The notes beneath the pieces were generated by a model, which was given only the letters and a program-made list of their open reading frames with translations, was not told the DNA's origin and did not search any database. A DNA stretch of 52,294 nt from Bradyrhizobium lablabi. Its GTDB lineage: Bacteria > Pseudomonadota > Alphaproteobacteria > Rhizobiales > Xanthobacteraceae. Each line of letters starts with the position of its first letter. Positions within the stretch are counted from its first letter, which is position 1. This document shows, one piece after another, positions 28,367 through 36,951 of this stretch. The position numbers and the translations under genes are program-made. The stretch covers positions 75,075 to 127,368 of the forward strand of contig NZ_LLYB01000065.1 in the NCBI RefSeq assembly GCF_001440475.1, written 5' to 3'.

Positions 28367-29125
28367 ATGGACCGGATTACCGGCAAGGAAAGCGGCTACC
28401 ACGCCATCCCGCATCGTTCGATGCGGAGACGAAGTGGCGGTGCTTTCATTGCGATGCTCTGCAGCGCATGCATCGTCCTCTTCGCGAGCGAAGCCAGTGC
28501 GCAATGTTCGGCGCGAGCCGTCCTGCAGAACCGCCTGACGCTCAAGATAGCTCCCTCCGATGCGCCGCCGGCTCCAGTCACATCCGCCTTCGCGGCTCCG
28601 GTGTGGAGGACAATTACGGTGGGAACGTTTGCAAATTCTTTCGCCCTGCTTAGCGCGTTGGACGCAGCAGGCTGTGGCATCGGAAGCGTGGCGGAGGAAA
28701 TTCTCGCGCGACCTGCCTTTAACGTCGGCACGACGAAAACAAGCGTGGAGCTATTTGCGGTATCGGCCGCGGAGCTGGGATTTCAGACCGATACTGCGCG
28801 GCTGGCGGATGTTTATGCACGCGCTCGACAATTGGGTTTCGGACTTGCGGCAGCGGAGGTCGCTCCGCAACTGAGGCTGCAATATTTCGACCAGCCGATG
28901 GGTGAATTTCTCATCGCAATGGAGCCGATCAGAACGTGGAAGGGCGATCCTGTCATTTTGGCCGTGGCCAATGGCGGAGCGGGATTGGTCCTGATCGGCC
29001 AGGATGGCAGCGCTGACGCGGAAATACCCGTCGCATCCCGCTTCCTGTTCGTGCGGTCCAACGAGGCCGCTTTGGCGAAGGCGGTCCGCGGCGGTGACGA
29101 GGCCGCAACGCTCGGCCGTCGCTGA
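28367..29125 (+). CDS. Secreted hypothetical protein
   Basis: 252 aa from this ATG; starts at 28319, 28349 and 28421 are also possible. From 28421 the protein begins MRRRSGGAFIAMLCSACIVL and has a textbook signal peptide cut at ASA|QC. The mature part has segments TITVGTFANSFALLSALDAAGC and ELGFQTDTARLADVYARARQLG, and a strand-rich end with GDPVILAVANGGAGLVLIGQDG. I do not recognise the family. It is followed 30 bp later by another small secreted protein gene, probably in one operon, between the caspase operon and the second L,D-transpeptidase. Confidence 0.65.
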   Translation: MDRITGKESGYHAIPHRSMRRRSGGAFIAMLCSACIVLFASEASAQCSARAVLQNRLTLKIAPSDAPPAPVTSAFAAPVWRTITVGTFANSFALLSALDAAGCGIGSVAEEILARPAFNVGTTKTSVELFAVSAAELGFQTDTARLADVYARARQLGFGLAAAEVAPQLRLQYFDQPMGEFLIAMEPIRTWKGDPVILAVANGGAGLVLIGQDGSADAEIPVASRFLFVRSNEAALAKAVRGGDEAATLGRR

Positions 29126-29155
29126 GTTTCCGAAACTGAACGAGGAGCAGCGATC

Positions 29156-29509
29156 ATGGAAGCAATTCCGCGTAAGCCACTCCGAGCGGCTTGTCATTGC
29201 GGTGTGGCGATCCTTCTGGCGTGTTTGCTCGGCATGGCCGATGCTCGGCCGATGCTGGCGCTATCGGAGCAATTTCCCGGTCCCTGGCTGGAAGTTACGC
29301 AAGAGGTCAGGGACTTCCTCACGGTGAACAAAATCTCTGCCTGCAGTCAGGCCGCGGGGCGTGAATCGTCGCGCAATCCCGGCGAATATCTCTTGTACTG
29401 CACATCGGACGAGAAGCGTTGGACAAGCTGGCGCGTACAACCCGCGGCGCGCAGTGTTCGAGGCCCGGGCGGGCTCTTGCGGGGCGTCGGACTGCCGGAG
29501 GGATATTAG
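29156..29509 (+). CDS. Small secreted hypothetical protein
   Basis: 117 aa. GAGGAGC lies about 8 nt upstream of the ATG. The N terminus has a short basic segment, then a hydrophobic stretch CGVAILLACLLGMADA suggesting export. The mature part contains a possible disulfide pair (SACSQAAG and YLLYCTSDEKRW) and a Gly/Arg-rich tail. No homologous family is recognised. It is probably co-transcribed with the secreted protein gene before it. Confidence 0.6.
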   Translation: MEAIPRKPLRAACHCGVAILLACLLGMADARPMLALSEQFPGPWLEVTQEVRDFLTVNKISACSQAAGRESSRNPGEYLLYCTSDEKRWTSWRVQPAARSVRGPGGLLRGVGLPEGY

Positions 29510-29543
29510 GGCCGGTCAAGCGGACCAGCCGCGCGAGGACGGC

Positions 29544-31049
29544 TCACCAGGTGGGAAAGCCAAAAGGCGTACGCCAGAAACTGCGTGGGTAAGCGTAACG
29601 GACTTCGCTTCCCGGACTGCGCCGCCGCCTCTTGATGCCGCCTTGCGGCTCGCCGCTCAACAGCACCACGAACTCGGTTCCCTTGCCGATTTCCGAACTC
29701 GGCGCTTCGTCCGTGACGATCAGGGAAGATCGCGGCGTGATGTTGCCGATGCGATCCAACACATCCTGCGGAATGGCGATGCGGTCGAGCGCGGCCCTTG
29801 CGCGGTCCGAATTTGCCGGCACCGGCACCGGCTCAACGTCGCGGCCACCACTCCCATGCGCCCGGCTGTGTGGCTCTGCCGTGGCGCTGTGCGGACGCCC
29901 GCCGTCCAATGACACCACGTTCCATCGCAACCTGGCATCGTCGGTCGCGCGCTCGGCGGCGGTGAAGACATGCGTGCCGATCGGGCGATCCGGGTCTGCG
30001 ATCGTGACCGGACTTTCAAGGATGGGCTTGAATGCCTGACGGATATAAAGCCGCTGGGTCTTGCGGCTGATCAGCACCGATACCGGCTGGAGTTCGCGTG
30101 CGACCTCGCGCGCCGCCTCGGCGGCCGCGACGCGCACCGTCTCCGCCGCGGCGACGGCTTCCCGCGCGGCCGTGACGGCATCTAGCCGCAGTTGCAGATT
30201 CACGTTGGCGACGTCCCATTGCAGTTGCAGCTCCGCGATTTTGGCAACCGCCTGCGCCTTGGCGTCCTCGGCCTGCTCCTTTGCCTCCGCCGAGATACTG
30301 GAGCCAAGTCTGGTCTCGGCAGCCGCCAATTGCGCCTCGGCGATGCGTTTCAGATTTTCAGCCGTGCGGACCGGCGCCCTGGCCTGCGTGGCCTCCCGCA
30401 AGGCCGTCCCGGCGGCTGTTCGCGCCTCGGCCACTTTCCTCGCGGCCTCTTGCGCCTCTGCAGTGCGGGCGGCGGCGAGGGCCGCGGCATCCGGCTTGGG
30501 TTGGAGCAGAAGCGGATGGGCGAGTTCGATCGGCGCCACATCGGTTGGCGCCACGATCACCCGCATGCCCATCATCGTCTCGCCGAACAGGCGTTCGGCG
30601 AAGTCGAAGGGCAGCCGGATACAGCCATGGGACGCCGGACGCCCCGGCAGGACGCCGCCATGGAGGGCGATGCCCGACCAGGTGATGCGTTGCATGTGCG
30701 GCATGAAGGCATCATCGTACAGGTTCGAGTAATGCTCCTCGACCTTCTGAATGACGCTGAAAATGCCTGCAGGCGTCTCGCGTCCCTTGGTGCCGCTCGA
30801 TACCGGCGCCCGCAGGATCCATCCCCTGGAATCGTAGACGGTGATCCGCTGGGTGCGGAGCGAAACGATCGCCATGATCGGCTCGCCGGCGCTGCGAGAC
30901 TGAACGGACTCGATCGGGCGTTCGCTCTGTCTGCTTTTGGCGGGCGCATCGTCTCGCGCCGCCATCAGCATGGCCAGAGCCGCAACGGCAAGACATGCAG
31001 GCCGCAGCCGCCTCCGTTTGCACTCCGGGCTTACGCAACGAGACCTCAT
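29544..31049 (-). CDS. L,D-transpeptidase (YkuD) with coiled coil and second degenerate domain, copy 2
   Basis: 501 aa from the preferred ATG. A signal-like segment (RRRLRPACLAVAALAMLMAA) precedes a YkuD domain with ALHGGVLPGRPASHGCIRLP, catalytic C143. A long Ala/Glu/Arg-rich coiled coil and a C-terminal segment VSVLISRKTQRLYIRQ, ADPDRPIGTHVFTAAE follow, the same architecture as the copy at 22650-24242; the second domain again lacks SHGC. The YkuD domains of the two copies agree over most of their length (for example GEPIMAIVS, RETPAG, MQRITW, GIALHGG). The frame opens 99 nt earlier, but ATG 31049 has TGGGGCGGC upstream and a better signal. The C-terminal tails of the two copies differ. Confidence 0.86.
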   Translation of the reverse strand: MRSRCVSPECKRRRLRPACLAVAALAMLMAARDDAPAKSRQSERPIESVQSRSAGEPIMAIVSLRTQRITVYDSRGWILRAPVSSGTKGRETPAGIFSVIQKVEEHYSNLYDDAFMPHMQRITWSGIALHGGVLPGRPASHGCIRLPFDFAERLFGETMMGMRVIVAPTDVAPIELAHPLLLQPKPDAAALAAARTAEAQEAARKVAEARTAAGTALREATQARAPVRTAENLKRIAEAQLAAAETRLGSSISAEAKEQAEDAKAQAVAKIAELQLQWDVANVNLQLRLDAVTAAREAVAAAETVRVAAAEAAREVARELQPVSVLISRKTQRLYIRQAFKPILESPVTIADPDRPIGTHVFTAAERATDDARLRWNVVSLDGGRPHSATAEPHSRAHGSGGRDVEPVPVPANSDRARAALDRIAIPQDVLDRIGNITPRSSLIVTDEAPSSEIGKGTEFVVLLSGEPQGGIKRRRRSPGSEVRYAYPRSFWRTPFGFPTW

Positions 31050-31172
31050 GCCGCCCCAACTGATCAATCGGGTCAACGCCAGTCTGTACTGAAGTACATT
31101 CGGAACGTAACGCCAATCGACCGGCCTTGCCAACCTGGAACTGCGCAAATGCGCATGGACCGGCCGTCCTCG

Positions 31173-32081
31173 TTACTTCGCCGCGTGGCCACCCCTTCCG
31201 CCGCCGACCACGACGCCCGCGGCCTTTTCGATCGGCTTGATCGCGGCGGTAAAGTCCGACTCCGCGCCCTCGTCGCGGATGATGACCTCCCAGAGCCGCC
31301 CGACCGCTTCGGCGACTTCCATCGACAGCCCCAGCGATTTCATCTCCTCCAGCGCAAGCCGCACGTCCTTGACCATCAGCCCCGTGGCGAAGCCGAAATC
31401 GAAGCTGCGCGGCAAGACCGAGCGCGGAAACTTGTCGCGGCTCGCGGTGTTGAGCCCGGAACCCGCGTTGATGACGTCGATCATCACGGCCGGATCGAGC
31501 CCCGCCTTGACGCCCATCACCACGGCTTCCGACGTCGCCACCATGGCGGTCGCCGAGAGGAAATTGTTGGCGAGCTTCATGGTCTGTGCCGAGCCCGGCT
31601 TCTCGCCGATGAAGAACACCTTGCCGATCACGTCCAGCGCCGGCTTCACCGTCTCGCAATCGGCGCGCGGGCCGGAGACCATCACGGCGAGCGTTCCCTT
31701 CTCGGCGCCGCCGACGCCGCCGCTCACGGGGCTGTCGATCTGCACGATATTTCGCTTGGCCAACAATCCCTGAATTTTCGTCGCCATCTGCGAGCCGACA
31801 GTGGAGAGGTCGACGAATCGCTTCACGCGCTTGCCCTCGACCACGCCGCCCGCGCCGGTCGCGACATCGAGTGACGCCTGCAGCGAGGGCAGGCTCGCCA
31901 GCACGGTCTCGCAGCGGTCGGCGATATCCTTGGGCGATGATGCCGCCTGCGCGCCGAGCGCGACGAGCTTGTCCGTGGCCTCCTTCCGCGTATCGAACAC
32001 CGTGAGTTGATGCCCGGCCTCGATCAGGCGGCGCGCCATCGGGAAGCCCATCTTCCCGAGGCCGATGAATCCGATTTCCAT
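31173..32081 (-). CDS. NAD(P)-dependent oxidoreductase, 3-hydroxyisobutyrate dehydrogenase family
   Basis: 302 aa beta-hydroxyacid dehydrogenase. The cofactor motif MEIGFIGLGKMGFPMARRL starts the protein, VDLSTVGS and DSPVSGGVGGAEKGTL form the substrate loop, and KLANNFLSATAMVATSEA holds the catalytic lysine. The family includes 3-hydroxyisobutyrate dehydrogenase and tartronate semialdehyde reductase, and sequence alone does not decide. GGGGAGA precedes the ATG; the longer open frame runs back into the upstream gene and is not used. The gene lies 47 bp after the carboxymuconolactone decarboxylase-like gene, probably the same operon. Confidence 0.9.
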   Translation of the reverse strand: MEIGFIGLGKMGFPMARRLIEAGHQLTVFDTRKEATDKLVALGAQAASSPKDIADRCETVLASLPSLQASLDVATGAGGVVEGKRVKRFVDLSTVGSQMATKIQGLLAKRNIVQIDSPVSGGVGGAEKGTLAVMVSGPRADCETVKPALDVIGKVFFIGEKPGSAQTMKLANNFLSATAMVATSEAVVMGVKAGLDPAVMIDVINAGSGLNTASRDKFPRSVLPRSFDFGFATGLMVKDVRLALEEMKSLGLSMEVAEAVGRLWEVIIRDEGAESDFTAAIKPIEKAAGVVVGGGRGGHAAK

Positions 32082-32128
32082 GGTGTCTCCCCGAATTCGC
32101 AATGACGGGATAAATTTCCGAGTTTTGC

Positions 32129-32509
32129 TCAGCCCTTGTCCAATTCCGCGAACACTTCGCGCGCGATGCGAAAGCTGTCGACGCCGGCCGGAATACCGGC
32201 ATAGATCGAGACCTGCATGAATATCTCGCGGATTTCGTCGCGGCTGACGCCGTTGGTCAGCGCGCCCTTGATATGCGCCTTCAATTCGTGCGGCCGATTC
32301 AGGATCGAGATCATCGCGAGGTTGAGCATGCTGCGGGTCTTGCGCGGCAGTTCGTCGCGTCCCCACACCGCGCCCCAGCAATATTCGGTGACGAGTTCCT
32401 GAAACGGCTTGTTGAAGCCATCGGCGTTCTTCAGGGCGTTGTTGACATAGGCCTCGCCGAGCACGGCTTTGCGAATTTCCAGGCCCTTGTCGTGAGTCTT
32501 CTGGTCCAT
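32129..32509 (-). CDS. Carboxymuconolactone decarboxylase-family protein
   Basis: 126 aa, all-helical CMD/AhpD-fold protein. The motif ELVTEYCWGAVWGRDELPRK matches gamma-carboxymuconolactone decarboxylase (PcaC) proteins, and HIKGALTNGVSRDEIREIFMQ is the conserved helix bearing the catalytic His. The AhpD CxxC redox pair is absent, so a decarboxylase-like or binding role is more likely than peroxidase support. It is divergent from the TIGR02302 gene and upstream of the 3-hydroxyisobutyrate dehydrogenase-like gene. No other beta-ketoadipate genes are close. Confidence 0.88.
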   Translation of the reverse strand: MDQKTHDKGLEIRKAVLGEAYVNNALKNADGFNKPFQELVTEYCWGAVWGRDELPRKTRSMLNLAMISILNRPHELKAHIKGALTNGVSRDEIREIFMQVSIYAGIPAGVDSFRIAREVFAELDKG

Positions 32510-32671
32510 GTCGTTTCCTCGTATTTTTACGGTTCGGCGCGCACGTTAGGGGGCGGGGCGCCCGCAGTCACGCCTTCGTGTTATGCGTATTTCCGGGTGT
32601 GGGTTACTCCCGGAACAAGGTGCCTCATTGCCGCCGTTGTGCTAGGCTGACGTGTCGGTAACCCGGAGAGA

Positions 32672-35278
32672 TTGTTGAACGGCGCTTCCCCCGACCCCAC
32701 CAAATCCGCGCGCGAGCCGGATGCGCTCGCACGGCTGCAATTGGCGCAGGCCCTGCAACGGGCTCAGTATGCGATTGCGTGGGAGCGCGCCTGGCCGGGT
32801 CTCGCCCGGTTCTTGTGCGTCGTCGGACTGTTTCTGGTGGCGTCCTGGGCCGGGCTGTGGCTGGCGCTGCCGTTCCTGGCCCGCGCGATCGGCATCGGCC
32901 TGTTCGCCCTCGCAGGCCTGGCCGCGCTGTTCCCGCTGGCGCGGTTTCGCTGGCCGAGCCGCGAAGAGGGCTTGAACCGGCTCGACCGCGGTACCGGCAT
33001 CCGCCACCGCCCGGCGACCGCGCTGACCGATACGCTTCAATCCAAGGATCCGATCGCGCAGGCGCTGTGGCGCGAGCAGCGCGAGCGCACGCTGGCCTCG
33101 ATCAAGCGGATCCGCGCCGGCCTGCCTTCGCCGCGGCTGCCGATCCACGACCCCTGGGCGCTGCGCGCGCTGGTCATGGTGATGCTGGTTGCGGCCTATG
33201 TCGCCGCCGGCGACGAGCGCGCGCTGCGCATAGCCGCCGCGTTCGACTGGAACGGCGTGCTGGCGCCGGCCAATGTCCGCGTCGATGCCTGGGTGACCCC
33301 GCCGCTCTATACCGGCAAGCCGCCGGTCATTCTGTCCGCCGCCAACCGGGATGCAGCTTCCCCCGATAGCGGCGCCCCGTTGCCGGTGCCTGCCGGCAGC
33401 ACGCTCCTGGTGCGTTCCAGCGGCGGCGCCATCGATGTCGTGGTCGGCGGCGGCGTGACCGAGGTTGCGCCGAGCGAGCAGGCGCCAAAGGGCACCAACG
33501 AACGGCATTTCAAGATTACCGGTGACGGCAGCGCGCATGTTCGTGCGCCGTCCGGCCAGCCGCTGTGGCGCTTTGCGGCCACGCCCGACCGTGCGCCGAG
33601 CATTTCGCTGGCCAAGGATCCGGAACGCCAGGCCCGCGGCTCGCTGCAGATGTCCTACAAGCTGGAGGACGATTACGGCGTCACCGAAGCCCGCGCGCAA
33701 TTCGCCGCCCGCAAGCCCGATGCGGCCAAGGATGAGGCGGGCAAGGAAGGAAGCAAGGAGGCAGGCAAGGCCGCACCGCGGCCGCTGTTCGATGCACCGC
33801 AGTTTGCGCTGGTGCTGCCGAATGCGCGCACCCGCAACGGTGTCGGCCAGACGGTGAAGGATCTCAGCGAGGATCCTTACGCCGGCGCCGACGTGACACT
33901 GACGCTCACGGCCAAGGACGAGGCCGGCAATGAGGGTAAGAGCGAGCCGCACAACATGCGGCTGCCGGAGCGGCTGTTCACTAAGCCGTTGGCACGCGCC
34001 CTGATCGAGCAGCGCCGCATCCTGGCGCTCGACGCCAACCAGAATGCGCTGGTTTATACCGCACTCGATGCGCTGATGATCGCGCCGGAACTGTTCACGC
34101 CGGAATCCGGTCATTATCTCGGTCTCTTCAGCGTGAAGCACCAGCTCGAGGCGGCGCGCACCGACGACGCGCTGCGCGAGGTCGTCGCCAGCCTGTGGGC
34201 GCTGGCGGTGACCATCGAGGACGGCAACATCACCGATGTCGACAAGGCGCTGCGCGCCGCCCAGGAGGCGCTCAAGCAGGCGCTGGAGCGCGGCGCCAGC
34301 GACGAGGAGATCAAGAAGCTGACGGACAATCTGCGCGCCGCGCTGGATAATTTCCTGCGCCAGCTCGCCGAGCAGTTCCGCAACAATCCGCAGCAGCTGG
34401 CGCGTCCGCTCGATCCCAATACCAAGATGCTGAGCCAGCAGGATCTCAAGAGCATGCTCGACCGGCTGGAGCGGATGTCGCGTTCCGGCGACAAGGAGGC
34501 CGCCAAGCAATTGCTCGAACAGTTACAGCAGATGCTGGAAAATCTGCAGATGGCGCAGCCCGGCCAGGGCGGCGACAACGACATGGAGCAGGCGCTGAAC
34601 GAACTCAGCGACATGATCCGCAAGCAGCAGCAGTTGCGCGACAAGACCTACAAGCAGGGCCAGGATTCGAGGCGCGACCGCATGCGCGGCAAGCAGGGCG
34701 ACCAAAGCATGGGCGACCTGCAGCAGGACCAGCAGGGCCTGCGCGACCGGCTGAAGAAATTGCAGGAAGAACTCGCCAAGCGCGGCATGGGGCCGGGCCA
34801 GCGCGGCCAGCAGGGCCAGCGCGGCGACCAGCAGGGCATGCAGCAGGGGCAGGGCGGCGATCAGGGCGACGGCGAGGACGGGCTCGAACAGGCCGATAAC
34901 GCCATGGGCGATGCCGGCAGCCGGCTCGGCGAGGGCAACGCGGATGGCGCGGTGGACTCGCAGGGACGCGCGCTGGATGCGCTGCGCAAGGGCGCCCAGA
35001 GCCTTGCCGAGGCCATGCAGCAGGGCGACGGCGACCAGCCGGGCGATGGCCCCGGCAATCCCAGAGGCCGCCAGCAGGGCGCCAACAACTCGACCGATCC
35101 GCTCGGACGGCCAATGCGCAACAACGAATTCACCGACGACTATACCGTGAAGATCCCCGGCGAGATCGATGTGCAGCGGGTGCGCCGGATTCTGGAAGAA
35201 CTGCGCCGCCGTCTCGCCGATCCGTCCCGCCCGCAGATCGAACTCGACTATATCGAGCGGCTGCTGAAGGATTATTAA
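32672..35278 (+). CDS. TIGR02302 (DUF4175) large membrane-anchored protein
   Basis: 868 aa. The start is TTG (TTG TTG at 32672-32677, either usable) after CCGGAGAG. N-terminal hydrophobic helices lie at about residues 45-95, with a third near 170-185 (LRALVMVMLVAAYVAAG), then a periplasmic beta-rich region with DYGVTEARAQFAAR and VTLTLTAKDEAGNEGKS. After a helical segment (EQRRILALDANQNALVYTALD) comes a long Gln/Gly/Asp-rich low-complexity stretch at about 640-810 (KQQQLRDKTYKQGQ, MGPGQRGQQGQRG) and a conserved C terminus RVRRILEELRRRLADP. This architecture is the alphaproteobacterial TIGR02302 family, whose function is unknown; an envelope role is inferred. Confidence 0.88.
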   Translation: MLNGASPDPTKSAREPDALARLQLAQALQRAQYAIAWERAWPGLARFLCVVGLFLVASWAGLWLALPFLARAIGIGLFALAGLAALFPLARFRWPSREEGLNRLDRGTGIRHRPATALTDTLQSKDPIAQALWREQRERTLASIKRIRAGLPSPRLPIHDPWALRALVMVMLVAAYVAAGDERALRIAAAFDWNGVLAPANVRVDAWVTPPLYTGKPPVILSAANRDAASPDSGAPLPVPAGSTLLVRSSGGAIDVVVGGGVTEVAPSEQAPKGTNERHFKITGDGSAHVRAPSGQPLWRFAATPDRAPSISLAKDPERQARGSLQMSYKLEDDYGVTEARAQFAARKPDAAKDEAGKEGSKEAGKAAPRPLFDAPQFALVLPNARTRNGVGQTVKDLSEDPYAGADVTLTLTAKDEAGNEGKSEPHNMRLPERLFTKPLARALIEQRRILALDANQNALVYTALDALMIAPELFTPESGHYLGLFSVKHQLEAARTDDALREVVASLWALAVTIEDGNITDVDKALRAAQEALKQALERGASDEEIKKLTDNLRAALDNFLRQLAEQFRNNPQQLARPLDPNTKMLSQQDLKSMLDRLERMSRSGDKEAAKQLLEQLQQMLENLQMAQPGQGGDNDMEQALNELSDMIRKQQQLRDKTYKQGQDSRRDRMRGKQGDQSMGDLQQDQQGLRDRLKKLQEELAKRGMGPGQRGQQGQRGDQQGMQQGQGGDQGDGEDGLEQADNAMGDAGSRLGEGNADGAVDSQGRALDALRKGAQSLAEAMQQGDGDQPGDGPGNPRGRQQGANNSTDPLGRPMRNNEFTDDYTVKIPGEIDVQRVRRILEELRRRLADPSRPQIELDYIERLLKDY

Positions 35279-35302
35279 GCGCTTTTGCGGAGCACGCCGC
35301 TG

Positions 35303-35400
35303 TCGTCACCCGCGAAAGCGGTGATCCAGTATTCCAGAGACGTTAACGATTGAATCGAGAAGCCGCGGCGTACTAGATCCGCGCATTCGCGGGGATGACG
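35303..35400. repeat. Palindromic repeat, GTCATCCCCGCGAATGCG family
   Basis: Outer arms (GTCGTCACCCGCGAAAGCGG and CCGCGCATTCGCGGGGATGAC) are imperfect inverted copies enclosing GATCCAGTATTCCAGAGACG and GCCGCGGCGTACTAGATC. This is the recognisable form of a very abundant Bradyrhizobium intergenic element. It separates the TIGR02302 gene from the CpdR-like gene. Confidence 0.65.
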
Positions 35401-35437
35401 AGCGGGGGTATGGCGAAACCGCTGACCACTTCCTCGA

Positions 35438-35815
35438 CTATCCGTTCTTCTTCGCCGCCAGCGCGTCCGCCACCGCCGTGCGGATGTCGTGCACCGAAAA
35501 CGGCTTCGTCACCACGTCGTGCACGATGGCGTTGAGGCCGGAGGCGCGTTCGCGCTGGTCGGCAAAGCCGGTCATCAACAGGATCTTCAGGTCGGGAAAA
35601 TCGCGCGCCGCGGTCAGCGCCAGCGCAATGCCGTCCATGACCGGCATCTGGATGTCGGTCAGGAGCAGGTCGAACATGCCTTGTTCGCGGGTCAGGATAT
35701 CGAGCGCTTCGGCGCCGTCCTCGGCGGTGACGGTCTCGTGGCCGTCCATGGCGATGGCGCGCGCCACCAGCGAGCGCATTGAATCTTCGTCGTCGGCAAT
35801 CAGGACGCGCGGCAT
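35438..35815 (-). CDS. cpdR: CpdR-like single-domain response regulator
   Basis: 125 aa consisting only of a receiver domain. DDED at 8-11 forms the acidic pocket, the phospho-Asp lies in LLLTDIQMPVMDG (D54), the switch Thr in LLMTGFA and the Lys in VVTKPFS. LLLTDIQMPVMDGIALA and the KILLMTGFADQ stretch are close to CpdR, which in Caulobacter and rhizobia controls ClpXP-dependent proteolysis and cell-cycle polarity. Other single-receiver proteins cannot be excluded. No kinase gene is adjacent. Confidence 0.8.
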   Translation of the reverse strand: MPRVLIADDEDSMRSLVARAIAMDGHETVTAEDGAEALDILTREQGMFDLLLTDIQMPVMDGIALALTAARDFPDLKILLMTGFADQRERASGLNAIVHDVVTKPFSVHDIRTAVADALAAKKNG

Positions 35816-35856
35816 GAACCCTTGATCTCTCGCCTCAGCGGAACAGGCGGCCGCGT

Positions 35857-36753
35857 TCAGGCGTGACCGGCCAGATCCCGCTTGTTGAAAAAACGTACGT
35901 CAATATTGCGGCCTTCAGGCGGCGGAGAGGCCAGGCGCGACTTGAAATAGGCGCGCTCGCCGGGCTTGAGCACCGGCTGCTCCAATACCGCGTTCCAGGC
36001 GTAGATCTCGGTGCCCTGCGCGTCGCGGACGGAGAAGCGCAGCCGCGGCAATTCGACCGGCTTTTTGGTCTCGCCGACGATCACGCCCTCGATGACCAGC
36101 ACCGGCTTGCCGTCAACGGTCTCGTTGCTGACCTTGATGTCCTTGAACGACAGCCCGCGCAGGTTCACATCCAGCCCGACCATCCTGTAGAACGTCGCGG
36201 TCTGCGGCAGCAGCCGCACGACATCGCTGCGCCAGATCATCAGCGCCAGGACCAGCGCGCCCATCGCGGCGCAGGCGGTCGGCAGGCCGACGACCGGCAG
36301 GAACGGAATGCGGGGCAGGGAGGGGAGCCGGAACAGCCGGGCCAGCCGCTCGCGGTGCGTGGTGACCGGAATTTCTTCATGGTCCTCCGCCTCCCGCCGG
36401 GCGGCCGATGGCCAGTCGCTGCCGTCGCCCTGCGGCGCGCCTTCGCCCTCGGCCGGCCAGCCGGCCGAAATAGAGGGACTGTCGACCACCGGGGTGTCCT
36501 GTGCCTCGTCCTCGCGCGCCATCGCCTCCCATTCGGCCGCGGCATCGTCCGCAGCCGGCCGGCTCGATTGCCCCGGACCCGGAGGAGGGCTTGGCACGGC
36601 GGCCGGCGCGGTTTCCGCCAGTTCGATCGCGTCCTCGGGCCGCGCCAGCCAGGTTTCCTTGCACCGGGAGCAGCGGACGGTGCGTCCACCGGCCCCCAGG
36701 GTGGCCGGATTGATCGCGTAAGATGTTGTACAATGGGGGCAAACGATATGCAT
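35857..36753 (-). CDS. MJ0042-type zinc-ribbon membrane protein
   Basis: 298 aa from ATG 36753 (an ATG three codons earlier is possible). The N terminus MHIVCPHCTTSYAINPATLG followed by TVRCSRCKETW is the MJ0042 zinc ribbon with four cysteines. A proline- and acid-rich linker (about 45-130) precedes one transmembrane helix (PTACAAMGALVLALMIW) and a C-terminal domain of DUF3426 type (VLVIEGVIVGETKKPVELP, then LEQPVLKPGERAYFKSRL). The soluble part probably lies in the periplasm. The gene is divergent from ftsE, the usual Rhizobiales arrangement. The function is unknown. Confidence 0.82.
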   Translation of the reverse strand: MHIVCPHCTTSYAINPATLGAGGRTVRCSRCKETWLARPEDAIELAETAPAAVPSPPPGPGQSSRPAADDAAAEWEAMAREDEAQDTPVVDSPSISAGWPAEGEGAPQGDGSDWPSAARREAEDHEEIPVTTHRERLARLFRLPSLPRIPFLPVVGLPTACAAMGALVLALMIWRSDVVRLLPQTATFYRMVGLDVNLRGLSFKDIKVSNETVDGKPVLVIEGVIVGETKKPVELPRLRFSVRDAQGTEIYAWNAVLEQPVLKPGERAYFKSRLASPPPEGRNIDVRFFNKRDLAGHA

Positions 36754-36878
36754 GGAGCCCATCTCACCAGTGTCTTTGCCCGGATGCTACATAGCGACTG
36801 TTAACGAATCGGAAACCATAACGGTCGCAAAACCGTTTTGTCCGGTTAGTACCCAAACCGGCGGGCTACGAGCCCAAA

Positions 36879-36906
36879 GTTCAGGTTCGGGCCCAGGTTC
36901 AGGTTC
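36879..36906. repeat. Short direct repeat in the ftsE upstream region
   Basis: GTTCAGGTTC occurs at 36879-36888 and again at 36897-36906, separated by GGGCCCAG. The copies lie about 45-75 bp before the ftsE start and could be binding sites or chance repetition. Confidence 0.4.
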
Positions 36907-36951
36907 AAGTCCGGGGTCTCCGGGCACGGTCCATATCGAGCGGAGCTGAGC

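Noticed and set aside
30192..31874. Plus-strand open frame spanning the second transpeptidase and the dehydrogenase
   Set aside because: Both underlying genes are clear; the frame has no ribosome-binding site or motif.
32642..34510. Long open frame (over 600 codons) on the minus strand opposite the TIGR02302 gene
   Set aside because: It is the mirror of a conserved gene in high-GC DNA, its composition is Arg/Gln/Ala-rich with no motif, and no start site precedes it.
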